Below, in pieces: positions 1-7,732 of a stretch of 21,043 nt of DNA; within the stretch, counting starts at the first letter, position 1, and the number at the start of each line of letters is the position of its first letter. The notes beneath the pieces are model-generated. The model had not been told where the DNA came from, did no database searches, and worked only from the letters and a program-made list of their open reading frames with translations. A program made the position numbers and the translations under genes. This DNA comes from JANNHK01 sp034408875 (GTDB lineage Bacteria > Actinomycetota > Acidimicrobiia > IMCC26256 > PALSA-610): NCBI GenBank assembly GCA_034408875.1, contig JAWXCJ010000181.1, forward strand, positions 1 through 21,043. The letters run 5' to 3'.

Positions 1-1176
1 CAGGTCGCCGGCGACCTGACTCGTGAGATGCATCACGTGCGAGTACCGCTCGAGCGTCATCAGCTCTTCGACGCGTTCGGTGCCGTAGCGCACGACGCGC
101 CCGACGTCGTTGCGGGCGAGGTCGACGAGCATGACGTGCTCGGCGCGCTCCTTCGGATGCTCGACGAGTTCGGCCGCGAGCCGCTTGTCGTGTTCGTCGT
201 TGCGGCCCCGCCGACGCGTTCCTGCGATCGGGCGGCTGATGACGCGCCCGTCGAGGAGTTGCACCATGGGCTCGGGCGACGAACCGACGATGGTCGCCTC
301 CGCGTGGCGCAGGAAGTACATGTACGGCGACGGGTTCACGAGCCGCAGCACCCGGTACATCGCGAACGGGTCGACGGGTTCGACAAGGTCGAACCGCTGG
401 GCCAGCACCACTTGGAAGATGTCGCCGTCGAGGATGTGTTCCTTCGCAACCTCGACTGCGTTCGCCCATGTCTCGGGCGTGAAGTTGCGCCGGACCTCGG
501 GAAGCTCGGTCAGCTCGTCGGGGGGCGGTTCGGCGGGCGCGTACGGGAGAGGCCGGGCCAGTTCGGCGGCGGCGGCCGCAAGCCGGTCGCGCGCCTGCTC
601 GTACGCGTCGAGCAGTTCGGCCTCGCCCGCACCCGGGGTGGGATACACGTTCTCGATCAGGTACAGACGCTGGCGGAAGTGGTCGAACGCGGCGACGAGT
701 CCGGTCAGCGACAACACCGCGTCGGCGTGGCCGACGTCGTCTTGCGGCACGTTCGGCAGATGCTCGATCTCGCGCACGGTGTCGTAGCCGATCCACCCGA
801 CGAGACCGCCGTGGAACGGAGGCAACTCGTTCGTCACCGGTGCGCGGTAGTGCGCGAGGAGTGCTTCGACCGCGGCGAGGGTCCCCTGATCGGTGGGAAT
901 GCCGGGCGGCCGTTCGCCGCCGATCCACTCGAGTTGCCCACCGCGCGCCACGATCGTGAACACCGGGTCGCGGCCGAGGAACGAAAAACGGCCCCAGCGT
1001 TCGGCGTGCTCGACCGACTCGAGCAGGAAGCCGTCACCGTCGCCGACCAGCTTCATGAAGACCGAGAGGGGCGTTTCGAGATCGGCGAGAACCTCGCGCC
1101 ACACGGGCACGACGGTGTAGTCGCGCGCCAGTTCGACGAACTCGGCCGCGGTCGGTCGTAGCGGCGCGGTGGTCAC
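1..1176 (-). CDS. trpE: Anthranilate synthase component I (TrpE), C-terminus cut off by window edge
   Basis: TrpE converts chorismate plus ammonia (supplied by the TrpG glutaminase) to anthranilate, the first committed step of tryptophan synthesis. I read 392 residues in frame to the window edge; full-length enzymes are about 500, so roughly 100 C-terminal residues are missing. Family motifs run in order: LLES near residue 55 (tryptophan feedback site), GGLVGWIGYDTVRE, GDIFQVVLAQRF, NPSPYMYFL (tryptophan pocket), RPIAGTRRRGRN, and near the edge LVDLARNDVGRV and YSHVMHLTS. The start is GTG at 1176-1174, which overlaps the hisI stop as GTGA. There is no clear Shine-Dalgarno sequence, so translation is probably coupled to hisI. 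The retained feedback motifs suggest an allosterically inhibited, tryptophan-producing enzyme rather than a salicylate or phenazine homologue. Confidence 0.96.
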   Translation of the reverse strand, partial: MTTAPLRPTAAEFVELARDYTVVPVWREVLADLETPLSVFMKLVGDGDGFLLESVEHAERWGRFSFLGRDPVFTIVARGGQLEWIGGERPPGIPTDQGTLAAVEALLAHYRAPVTNELPPFHGGLVGWIGYDTVREIEHLPNVPQDDVGHADAVLSLTGLVAAFDHFRQRLYLIENVYPTPGAGEAELLDAYEQARDRLAAAAAELARPLPYAPAEPPPDELTELPEVRRNFTPETWANAVEVAKEHILDGDIFQVVLAQRFDLVEPVDPFAMYRVLRLVNPSPYMYFLRHAEATIVGSSPEPMVQLLDGRVISRPIAGTRRRGRNDEHDKRLAAELVEHPKERAEHVMLVDLARNDVGRVVRYGTERVEELMTLERYSHVMHLTSQVAGDL

Positions 1177-1553
1177 CGCGGGCCAGGCTGCGCGCTGCTA
1201 CCGAACGCTCGGAAGAAGCAGCTGCGTTCACCGGTGTGACACGCGCCGCGTCCCTCCTGTTCGACTTCGACGAGCACCGCGTCCATGTCGCAGTCGTAGT
1301 ACGCCGCCCGGACGTACTGCCGGTCGCCGGAACTTTCACCCTTGCACCAATACTCCTGGCGGCTTCGACTCCAGAACCACGTACGACCCGTTTCGAGGGT
1401 TCGTTCCAAGGCGTCGCGGTTCATCCAGGCGAACATCAACACCTGGCCGGTTCCCGCCTCTTGGACGATCGCACCGACCAGCCCGTCGGCGTCGTACGCG
1501 ACGGCGTCGAGCTCGTCCGGCGAGTACGGAATGGGAGTGACGGTCGGCGCCAT
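1173..1553 (-). CDS. hisI: Phosphoribosyl-AMP cyclohydrolase (HisI)
   Basis: HisI is a cytosolic metal enzyme that opens the adenine ring of phosphoribosyl-AMP in histidine synthesis. The 126-residue protein carries the family signatures: LMFAWMN (39-45), TWFWSRSRQEYWCKGESSG (58-76), the metal cluster D87-C88-D89-x-D91, and the zinc cysteines C105 (in ACHTG) and C112 (in SCFF), with C88 as the third. No HisE domain is fused, so the preceding step is encoded elsewhere. The start is placed at ATG 1553-1551. An in-frame ATG at 1577-1575 would add MGRYHASV, but that would overlap the divergent peptidase start. hisI is coupled to trpE through GTGA. It is separated from hisF by about 5.4 kb of mostly opposite-strand genes, so it needs its own promoter. 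Confidence 0.95.
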   Translation of the reverse strand: MAPTVTPIPYSPDELDAVAYDADGLVGAIVQEAGTGQVLMFAWMNRDALERTLETGRTWFWSRSRQEYWCKGESSGDRQYVRAAYYDCDMDAVLVEVEQEGRGACHTGERSCFFRAFGSSAQPGPR

Positions 1554-1562
1554 GACGCTGGC

Positions 1563-1568
1563 ATGGTA
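1563..1568 (-). promoter_or_regulatory. Possible -10 element for hisI-trpE
   Basis: TACCAT on the minus strand fits the actinobacterial TANNNT -10 pattern. It lies so that transcription would begin about 3 nt before the hisI ATG at 1553, giving an almost leaderless mRNA. No convincing -35 is visible. The element sits inside an inverted repeat (GCATGG, 7 nt, CCATGC at 1561-1579) that reaches the start codon of the divergent peptidase gene. A chance match is possible. Confidence 0.35.
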
Positions 1569-1575
1569 GCGGCCC

Positions 1576-3657
1576 ATGCGAGACTCCCCCTTCGTGTTCC
1601 CGCCCGTTCCACCCGAACCGCGACGGCGTCCCGTCGTCCTGTCGTTGCACGGCGACCACCGCACCGACGACTGGTATTGGATGCGCGAGCGCGACGACCC
1701 GGCGACCCTCGCGCACCTCGAAGCCGAGAACGCATACGCGGACGCGGTACTCGAACCGACGAACGCGCGCCGCGATTGCATCTTCGAAGAGATCGCGTCG
1801 CACATTCAGGAGACCGACGAGTCGGCACCCGTGCCCGACGGCCCGTGGGAGTACTACTCGCGCACTGTCGAAGAACTCCAGTACGCAATCCAGTGCCGGC
1901 GACCGCGCGGCGGCGGGCCGGAGACGGTGCTGCTCGACCAGAACGTCGAGGCACAAGACGAGGACTACTTCGCACTCGGAGGCTTTGCCATTTCCCCCGA
2001 CGACGCGACCCTCGCGTACGCGATCGACACGAATGGCGACGAGCTGCACACGTTGCGGTTCCGCGTCACCGCGACCGGAGCCGACCTCGCCGATGTCATC
2101 GACGGCATCACCTACGGACTCGCGTGGGCCGACGATTGCCGCACGTGTTTCTACGTGCGGCCGGACGATGCGATGCGTGCCTACCAGGTGTGGCGCCACG
2201 AACTCGGCGCGCCGGCCGACCGCGACGTCGTGGTGTTCGAAGAGGACGACGAACGCTTCAACATCGACATCGACCGGACGCGCAGCGGTCGCTATGTCGT
2301 CATCGACACGAGTTCCAAGATGACGACGGAGACGTGGTGCATACCGACTGCGTCGCCGGCCGATGCTCCGCAGGTGGTCCTGCCCCGTGAGGCCGGCCAC
2401 GAGTATTCGGTCGAGCATCACGTTGACGCGGATCACGATCGGTTCCTGATCGTCACCAACGCCGACGGTGCGACCAACTTCAAGCTGGTTGCGGCTCCGG
2501 TTGGCGACGCGAGTCGTGAGCAGTGGGTCGAACTCATCGCCCATCGCGCCGATGTGCGCCTCGAAGGCGTCGACGCGTTCCGCGAACATCTCCTGATCAC
2601 CGAACGCAGCGACGCGCTCGACCGCGTGTGCACCATGGCGGTCGCGACCGGAGTCGTGCGCGACTTCACGTTTCCCGACCCGGTCTACACGTCGTGGGTG
2701 GGCGCGAACGAGGAGTACGACACGACGACGGTCCGGATCGGGTATACGTCACTGGTTGCTCCCAGCACCGACTTCGACGTCGATCTCGGCACGCCCGAAC
2801 TCACGATGCGCGCAGTCAAGACCCAACCCGTGCCCGGATACGACGCGTCGAAGTACGTGTCGGCGCGCGTATGGGTCACGGTGGCGGACGGTGCGAACGT
2901 GCCCGTGTCGATCGTCCACCGCCGGGACACACCGATCGACGGCACCGCACCGGGACTCGTATACGGGTACGGCGCGTACGAGTACTCGATCGATCCGTCG
3001 TTCCGCCCGTCGCGGTTGTCGCTGCTCGACCGCGGGTTCGTGTTCGCGATTGCGCACGTGCGGGGCGGCGGAGAACTTGGGCGGGCGTGGTACGAGAACG
3101 GCCGTCTCGAACACAAGCGCAACACCTTCACCGACTTCGTGGCCGCCGCCGAGCACTTACAGCACGCCGGGTATGTCGCGCCCGACCGTCTCGTTGCGCG
3201 CGGCGGTAGCGCGGGCGGGCTCCTGATCGGGGCGGTGGCGAACGACCGGCCCGACCTGTTCGCCGGGTTGATCGCCGAGGTGCCGTTCGTCGACGTCGTC
3301 ACGACGATGCTCGACCCCAGCCTGCCGCTCACGATCACCGAGTGGGAGGAGTGGGGAGACCCGCGCGAGCCGGAGGCGTACGCACGCATGAAGTCGTACT
3401 CCCCGTACGACAACGTGCGGGACCTCCCGTACCCCGCCATGTTGGTGACGACCGGACTGAACGATCCCCGCGTGCAATTCTGGGAACCGGCGAAGTGGGT
3501 CGCGAAGCTGCGGGCCCATACCACGACCGACCTCCCGATCGTCCTGCGCACCGAACTGGGGGCCGGCCACGGTGGCCCGTCGGGGCGTTACCGCGCGTGG
3601 ATGGAAGAGGCCCTGGTGCTGGCATTCGCCTGCCGGGCGGCGGGCGTGAACGACTAG
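1576..3657 (+). CDS. ptrB: Oligopeptidase B-like prolyl oligopeptidase family serine peptidase (S9A)
   Basis: This is a cytosolic serine peptidase that cleaves short peptides, in this subfamily usually after Arg or Lys. Its 693 residues match the family length (about 680-700). The N-terminal part (about 1-410) is the beta-propeller gate, opening with the typical YWMRERDDP and LEAENAYADAVLE. The C-terminal alpha/beta hydrolase has YGYGAYEYSIDPSF, HVRGGGELGRAWYENG, the nucleophile elbow RGGSAGG with Ser545, Asp630 in GLNDPRV and His665 in GAGHGG. The acidic stretch AEVPFVD and EWEEWGDP is typical of oligopeptidase B substrate-binding regions. No signal peptide is seen. The ATG at 1576 lies 22 bp from the hisI start with no Shine-Dalgarno, and the next in-frame ATG would remove conserved sequence. 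The gene interrupts the his-trpE region on the opposite strand. Confidence 0.93.
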   Translation: MRDSPFVFPPVPPEPRRRPVVLSLHGDHRTDDWYWMRERDDPATLAHLEAENAYADAVLEPTNARRDCIFEEIASHIQETDESAPVPDGPWEYYSRTVEELQYAIQCRRPRGGGPETVLLDQNVEAQDEDYFALGGFAISPDDATLAYAIDTNGDELHTLRFRVTATGADLADVIDGITYGLAWADDCRTCFYVRPDDAMRAYQVWRHELGAPADRDVVVFEEDDERFNIDIDRTRSGRYVVIDTSSKMTTETWCIPTASPADAPQVVLPREAGHEYSVEHHVDADHDRFLIVTNADGATNFKLVAAPVGDASREQWVELIAHRADVRLEGVDAFREHLLITERSDALDRVCTMAVATGVVRDFTFPDPVYTSWVGANEEYDTTTVRIGYTSLVAPSTDFDVDLGTPELTMRAVKTQPVPGYDASKYVSARVWVTVADGANVPVSIVHRRDTPIDGTAPGLVYGYGAYEYSIDPSFRPSRLSLLDRGFVFAIAHVRGGGELGRAWYENGRLEHKRNTFTDFVAAAEHLQHAGYVAPDRLVARGGSAGGLLIGAVANDRPDLFAGLIAEVPFVDVVTTMLDPSLPLTITEWEEWGDPREPEAYARMKSYSPYDNVRDLPYPAMLVTTGLNDPRVQFWEPAKWVAKLRAHTTTDLPIVLRTELGAGHGGPSGRYRAWMEEALVLAFACRAAGVND

Positions 3658-3671
3658 GCGAACCGGGTGAA

Positions 3672-6026
3672 ATGCCGATCAAGGAACCCATGACGGAACC
3701 CGACGCAGCCGCCTCCCGGCGCGTCGTGACCGCATGGACAATCGGTGCGCTCGCCCTGACTCTCTGCATCGTCACGGTGCCGTTTCTCGCGGTGTTGCGG
3801 GGTCGGGCGACGACGATGATGTGGGACATCAACGAGTTCTACGTCCCCGCGCACCGCGCGGTGTGGCGTGAACTTCGAGACGGGCACGCGCCGTGGTGGA
3901 CACCCAACGTGTACGCCGGCGACTCAACGCTCGGCGCGGGCCAGTACGGCGTGTTTTACCCGTTGCACGCGATCTATGGGTTCTTCGACGCGACGACCGC
4001 ACACCGGTGGTGGTTCATGTCGCACCTTTGGCTGGCATCAGGCACCATGTTCGCCTGGTCCCGTCATCGTTGGGCGTCGAACCCCGCGGCGATCGTTGCC
4101 GGTAGCGCCTACGCGCTGAGCGGATTCTTCATCCTGCACCTCAAGTTCACACCGTTCCTGATCGTGGCGGCGTGGTTGCCGCTGGTGTTCCTCGGCATCG
4201 ATCTGGTGCGCGAACGCTGGACAACGTTGCGGGCGGCGACCGTCGCCGTGCCACTCGCCCTCGTGGCGCTCGCGGGCCACCCGCAGATGCTGTACTACTC
4301 CGGCCTCGGACTCGCGACCTACGTTGTCGTGACCGCGATGTTCGAACCCGGATCGCGACGATGGGTGGGGCGTGTCGCGGGCGCGCTGAGCCTTGGACTC
4401 GGACTCGCGGCCGTCCAGCTGCTGCCACTGCTCCGGTTCTCGAGCATCAGCGTCCGCACGGAGCTGACGACCGACCAGGCGTTCGAACTCTCCGCCGAGC
4501 GAAGACACCTGCTGACGTTCCCGTTCCCGCACCTGTTCGGCGGAGCTGACGGCGTAGCGTTTCACGCACCGTGGACAGGAGGCCTCCAGTACGAGGAGGT
4601 CGGCCAGTTCGCGGGGGCGACGATCGTCGTCCTCGCGATCTACGCGCTGACCCGGCTCTGGCGCGTTTCCGCCGTGCGCGCCCTCTTCGCAGTCGGGCTG
4701 GTGGGGATCCTCGTCATGCTGGCGGATGCCACCCCGCTCGGAGACCCGATCTACAACTTCCTCCCGCTCGCCGACCGGTTCCGGGTGTGGGCGCGCGCGT
4801 CGCTCCTGCCGAACATCGCCCTCGCCATGTTGGCCGGCGCCGGGGTGCAGCAACTCGCCCTGGCCCGCCGCACCGCCGTCGCCTGGTTCGCGGGCGCGGT
4901 CGGCGCGCTCACGGCCGTCGCCGTTGCGATCCCGCACATCGGTTCGATGCGCACGTACCTGGCGACGGAGTCGTTCAGCGTGGCGGCTCGCGCGCTTCCG
5001 ATCAGCGCTGTGCTCGTACTCACCGTCGCCGTCGCGCTCGTCCCCCTGTACCGGCGGGTCGGCATGGGTGCGGTCGTGGCTGTGTGCGCCGTCGAAGTGA
5101 TGTTCTTTGCGAGTGTTGCGACGTGGAACGCGCGCAGCTTCGCGCCCGAAGCGGCGGAGGCGTTCTACGACGAAGACGAGCCGCCGATCTTCGACGAGGT
5201 GTACGACGCGCCGGACGGGATCGACCGCTGGTACACGGAGACGTACTCGTTCCGTATGGAGTCACTCATCAAGGACTTGTACGGGATCACGGCGTTCGAT
5301 CCGCTCGCGCCCAAGGAGTTCACCGAGACCGTCGGCGGTATGACCTACGACGGCTTCGCCACCCGAAACGACGTCTGGCAGGACAACTGGCTGGCCGACG
5401 TGCTGCGCATCACGACGCTCGTGCTGGGCGACAGCAACTCGCCCGAGGGTGACGACTGGCGGCTGGCCGACGCCCTGCCCGGAGACCGGTTCATCATCTG
5501 GAATCGCGAACCGCGCCTTCCCGAGGCATACCTCGTCGGCGCGGTCGAGTCGATCGACCTGCCCGCGATCCGCGAGCGTCTCCTCGACCCGGACGCCGAC
5601 TTCGAGGACCGCGCCTACATCGAGGGATATCTCGCAGACAGCACCGGGATCCTGGATCATCCGGGACCGGCCGGCGCGGTGCTCGAAGCCGACGTGCTCG
5701 ACTCGGGCCATGTCGAAGTCGACGCCGACCGCGACGCACTCCTCGTGCTCTCGTACGCGTGGCAGCCGGGTTGGAAGGCATCGGTCGACGGCCACGAGGT
5801 CGAGGTCGTGCGGACCAACGGGCTCGTACTCGGAATCCCGGTCGCGAGCGGCCGCCACGACGTGCACGTCTGGTTCGAACCGCCCGGCGTCCGCCTCGGC
5901 GCGCTGATCACGGTGCAGAGCTTCGCCATCCTCGTGCTCGCGGCGCCGGTTGGTACGTGGTGGCGACGGCGCCGCGCGTCGGTAGCATCACCCGATCTCC
6001 GAACCACGCCTGCTGACCACGACTGA
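3672..6026 (+). CDS. YfhO-family multi-pass membrane protein (putative GT-C-type glycosyltransferase)
   Basis: This 784-residue integral membrane protein has one TM helix at about 18-42, an extracytoplasmic loop with the acidic motif WDINEFYVP (51-59) and the conserved HAPWWTPNVYAGD, then roughly ten further hydrophobic segments to about residue 485. An outside domain follows, ending in the YfhO hallmark LLVLSYAWQPGWKASVDG with VEVVRTNGLVLGIPV. A last TM helix with a basic tail (WWRRRRAS) closes the protein. YfhO relatives are linked to glycosylation of cell-wall polymers in Firmicutes; the first-loop Asp/Glu fits GT-C enzymes using lipid-linked sugars. Substrate is unknown and no glycan genes flank it. 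ATG 3672 is 14 nt after the peptidase stop; ATG 3690, preceded by AAGGA, is an equally good start. Probably one transcript with the peptidase. Confidence 0.85.
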   Translation: MPIKEPMTEPDAAASRRVVTAWTIGALALTLCIVTVPFLAVLRGRATTMMWDINEFYVPAHRAVWRELRDGHAPWWTPNVYAGDSTLGAGQYGVFYPLHAIYGFFDATTAHRWWFMSHLWLASGTMFAWSRHRWASNPAAIVAGSAYALSGFFILHLKFTPFLIVAAWLPLVFLGIDLVRERWTTLRAATVAVPLALVALAGHPQMLYYSGLGLATYVVVTAMFEPGSRRWVGRVAGALSLGLGLAAVQLLPLLRFSSISVRTELTTDQAFELSAERRHLLTFPFPHLFGGADGVAFHAPWTGGLQYEEVGQFAGATIVVLAIYALTRLWRVSAVRALFAVGLVGILVMLADATPLGDPIYNFLPLADRFRVWARASLLPNIALAMLAGAGVQQLALARRTAVAWFAGAVGALTAVAVAIPHIGSMRTYLATESFSVAARALPISAVLVLTVAVALVPLYRRVGMGAVVAVCAVEVMFFASVATWNARSFAPEAAEAFYDEDEPPIFDEVYDAPDGIDRWYTETYSFRMESLIKDLYGITAFDPLAPKEFTETVGGMTYDGFATRNDVWQDNWLADVLRITTLVLGDSNSPEGDDWRLADALPGDRFIIWNREPRLPEAYLVGAVESIDLPAIRERLLDPDADFEDRAYIEGYLADSTGILDHPGPAGAVLEADVLDSGHVEVDADRDALLVLSYAWQPGWKASVDGHEVEVVRTNGLVLGIPVASGRHDVHVWFEPPGVRLGALITVQSFAILVLAAPVGTWWRRRRASVASPDLRTTPADHD

Positions 6027-6084
6027 CGGCCTCCGACTCGAGGCCGAGTACTGCGCCGCCGATGCCGCGGCGTCGGTCGGCGTC

Positions 6085-6618
6085 GTGTTGTGTCATCCGC
6101 ATCCGCAGTACGGAGGCACGATGCGCAGCCTCGTCACGTCCGAACTGTTCGACGCCCTCCCGCGGCTCGGCCACCCGTGTGTGCGGTTCAACTTTCGTGG
6201 CGTCGAAGGCAGCGAGGGCGCATGGGCCGAGGGGCGCGACGAACCGCTCGACATCGTCGCCGCGGTCGACGCGCTCGCAGTCGAGATCGCTCCCGGGACG
6301 CCCGTGGCGCTCGTCGGGTGGTCGTTCGGTGGCGACATGGCCCTCTCGGTCACGGACGAGCGCGTCTCCGGTTGGGTGGGTATCGCGCCACCGCTGCGGT
6401 TCCGCTCGACGTTCGGCGCGGCGTCGGACGCCCGCCCGAAACACCTCGTGCTCGCGGCGCACGACGAATTCCGCCCGCCGGGTGAGATCGAGACGGAGGT
6501 CGCCAACTGGCCGGCCACGACAACCGAAGTCATCGCAGGCGCGAGTCACTTCTTCGTCGGCCGCACCGACCGTGTGGTCGGGGCGACCGCCGAGTTCCTC
6601 GCGAAGCTGAGTACCTGA
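6085..6618 (+). CDS. Small alpha/beta hydrolase (dienelactone hydrolase-like); true N-terminus probably upstream
   Basis: The first conventional start, GTG 6085, gives 177 residues. The fold begins with LCHPHPQYGGTM (oxyanion region), then VRFNFRGVEGSEG, the nucleophile elbow G78-W-S80-F-G82, Asp127 in AAHDEF and His155 in GASHFF. This layout matches small serine hydrolases acting on esters or lactones; the substrate is unknown. In the same frame upstream, back to a stop at 5983-5985, the sequence reads LLTTTDGLRLEAEY, the usual first strands of this family. It contains no ATG, GTG or TTG. CTG codons at 6010 and 6013 are candidates and would overlap the end of the YfhO-like gene (stop 6026). 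The reading frame differs from that gene, so a fusion is unlikely. It faces the 76-aa gene tail to tail, 7 nt apart. Confidence 0.8.
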   Translation: MLCHPHPQYGGTMRSLVTSELFDALPRLGHPCVRFNFRGVEGSEGAWAEGRDEPLDIVAAVDALAVEIAPGTPVALVGWSFGGDMALSVTDERVSGWVGIAPPLRFRSTFGAASDARPKHLVLAAHDEFRPPGEIETEVANWPATTTEVIAGASHFFVGRTDRVVGATAEFLAKLST

Positions 6619-6625
6619 AGTCGCG

Positions 6626-6856
6626 CTAGATGGCGAGCGGTGACGGTGCCATGCCGTGACGCTCGAGGTAGCTCACGCGCTTCGTGAAGGCGTCGCGCCA
6701 GGCGACCATGTCCAACTCGAAGTGTTTGCGGTCGCCGTCCTCGTACGCATGCGCGAGCTCGTCGAACGCGTTGTCTTCCGCGTCGAGAAGCTCGCGGTAG
6801 CGCAGGAAGAAATGATCGTCCACGCCACCGTTCGCCGAGAAGTGCGCTTCGGGCAT
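6626..6856 (-). CDS. Uncharacterised 76-residue acidic protein
   Basis: I do not recognise this protein. It begins MPEAHFSANGG and continues as a mostly helical, charged chain (FLRYRELLDAEDNAFDEL, then YEDGDRKHFELDMVAWRDAF) ending MAPSPLAI. There is no signal peptide, no TM segment and no cysteine. The start at 6856 is supported by a good Shine-Dalgarno (AGGGGG, 5 nt from ATG). An in-frame extension to 6907 would be Arg/Gly-rich (RSGCAGRGRPNEG) and unlikely. It lies 108 nt downstream of hisF on the same strand, so it may be read from the his transcript or from its own promoter (TACGTT at 6911-6906). The length of open frame, third-position GC and RBS make it likely to be real. Confidence 0.6.
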   Translation of the reverse strand: MPEAHFSANGGVDDHFFLRYRELLDAEDNAFDELAHAYEDGDRKHFELDMVAWRDAFTKRVSYLERHGMAPSPLAI

Positions 6857-6964
6857 CGGCACCCCCTCGTTCGGCCGGCCTCGGCCAGCACAACCGGATC
6901 TGTCCAACGTACCTCGGCAATCCGGGACCGGGGACCGTAGGTATGTGACGATCCCGTTACGAGG
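6857..6964. other. Spacer between hisF and the 76-aa gene
   Basis: This 108-nt spacer contains the Shine-Dalgarno of the 76-aa gene at 6862-6868. A perfect 5-bp hairpin lies at 6873-6886 (GGCCG, loop, CGGCC). A weak -10-like TACGTT sits on the minus strand at 6911-6906. Near 6923-6937 there is a short direct repeat of GGGACCG. No hairpin is followed by a T-run, so I see no intrinsic terminator for the his genes here. Confidence 0.4.
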
Positions 6965-7732
6965 TCAGGGTCGAACCGTCACACCCTTTTGGGTGAGGTA
7001 GTCCTTGGCTTCGGCGACGGAATGTTGCCCGAAGTGGAAGATCGACGCCGCGAGCAGGCCCGACGCGCCGTGGGCCGCCCCTTCGTGCAGGTGCTCGAGC
7101 GTCCCCACGCCCCCACTGGCGATGATCGGCACGTTTACCGCGGCGCCGATCTCGTCGAGGAGTTCGCAGTCGTACCCGGCGTGCGTGCCGTCGCGGTCCA
7201 TCGACGTGAGCAGGATCTCGCCCGCGCCGAGGTCGCAGCCGTGGACGGCCCACTCGACGGCGTCGAGTCCGGTTTCCCGGCGGCCGCCGTGGGTGACGAC
7301 CTCCCACCCGGCGCCCGGGTCGTCGGCGTTGCGCCGGCGGGCGTCGATGGCGAGGACGATGCACTGGTCACCGAACTCGTCGGCGCTCGCGGCGAGCAGG
7401 TCGGGTTCGGCCACGGCCGCGGTGTTGAACGACACCTTGTCGGCTCCGGCGCGCAACATACGGCGCGCGTCTTCGACGCTGCGGATGCCGCCGCCGACGG
7501 TGAAGGGGATGAACACCTGCTCGGCGACCCGCTCGACCATGTGCAGCATCGTGTCGCGGTCGTCGGACGACGCGGTGATGTCGAGGAACACGAGTTCGTC
7601 GGCGCCCTCGTCGTCGTAGCGGGCCGCGAGTTCGACCGGGTCACCCGCGTCGCGGATCTCGACGAAGCGCACGCCTTTGACGACGCGCCCGGCGTCGACG
7701 TCGAGACACGGGATCACGCGGACGGCGAGCAC
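6965..7732 (-). CDS. hisF: Imidazole glycerol phosphate synthase, cyclase subunit (HisF)
   Basis: HisF is the TIM-barrel partner of HisH. It uses ammonia channelled from HisH to convert PRFAR into imidazole glycerol phosphate and AICAR. Its 255 residues match the family. It starts MLAVRVIPCLDVDAGRVVKG, with general acid/base residues Asp11 and Asp130 (in LAIDARR). FTVGGGIRS (77-85), LLTSMDRDGT (174-183) and IIASGGVG (203-210) form the phosphate sites. The start is GTG 7732, which overlaps the end of hisA by 19 nt. This start is supported by the Shine-Dalgarno GAGGAAGGGG 7 nt upstream and by the canonical N-terminus. A second GTG at 7717 forms GTGA with the hisA stop but would remove the first strand. 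It is the last his gene in this block. Confidence 0.97.
   Translation of the reverse strand: MLAVRVIPCLDVDAGRVVKGVRFVEIRDAGDPVELAARYDDEGADELVFLDITASSDDRDTMLHMVERVAEQVFIPFTVGGGIRSVEDARRMLRAGADKVSFNTAAVAEPDLLAASADEFGDQCIVLAIDARRRNADDPGAGWEVVTHGGRRETGLDAVEWAVHGCDLGAGEILLTSMDRDGTHAGYDCELLDEIGAAVNVPIIASGGVGTLEHLHEGAAHGASGLLAASIFHFGQHSVAEAKDYLTQKGVTVRP

Noticed and set aside
28..1161. A 377-codon plus-strand open frame at the left edge
   Set aside because: The minus strand translates to TrpE with all motifs in order; the plus frame is its shadow.
6873..6886. GGCCG-loop-CGGCC hairpin as a terminator after hisF
   Set aside because: The stem is only 5 bp, no T-run follows on either strand, and it lies in the leader of the 76-aa gene. 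Such short stems are common by chance at this GC content.
7715..7717. GTG at 7717 as the hisF start (GTGA overlap with hisA)
   Set aside because: It would remove the conserved first strand MLAVR, and a good Shine-Dalgarno points to GTG 7732.
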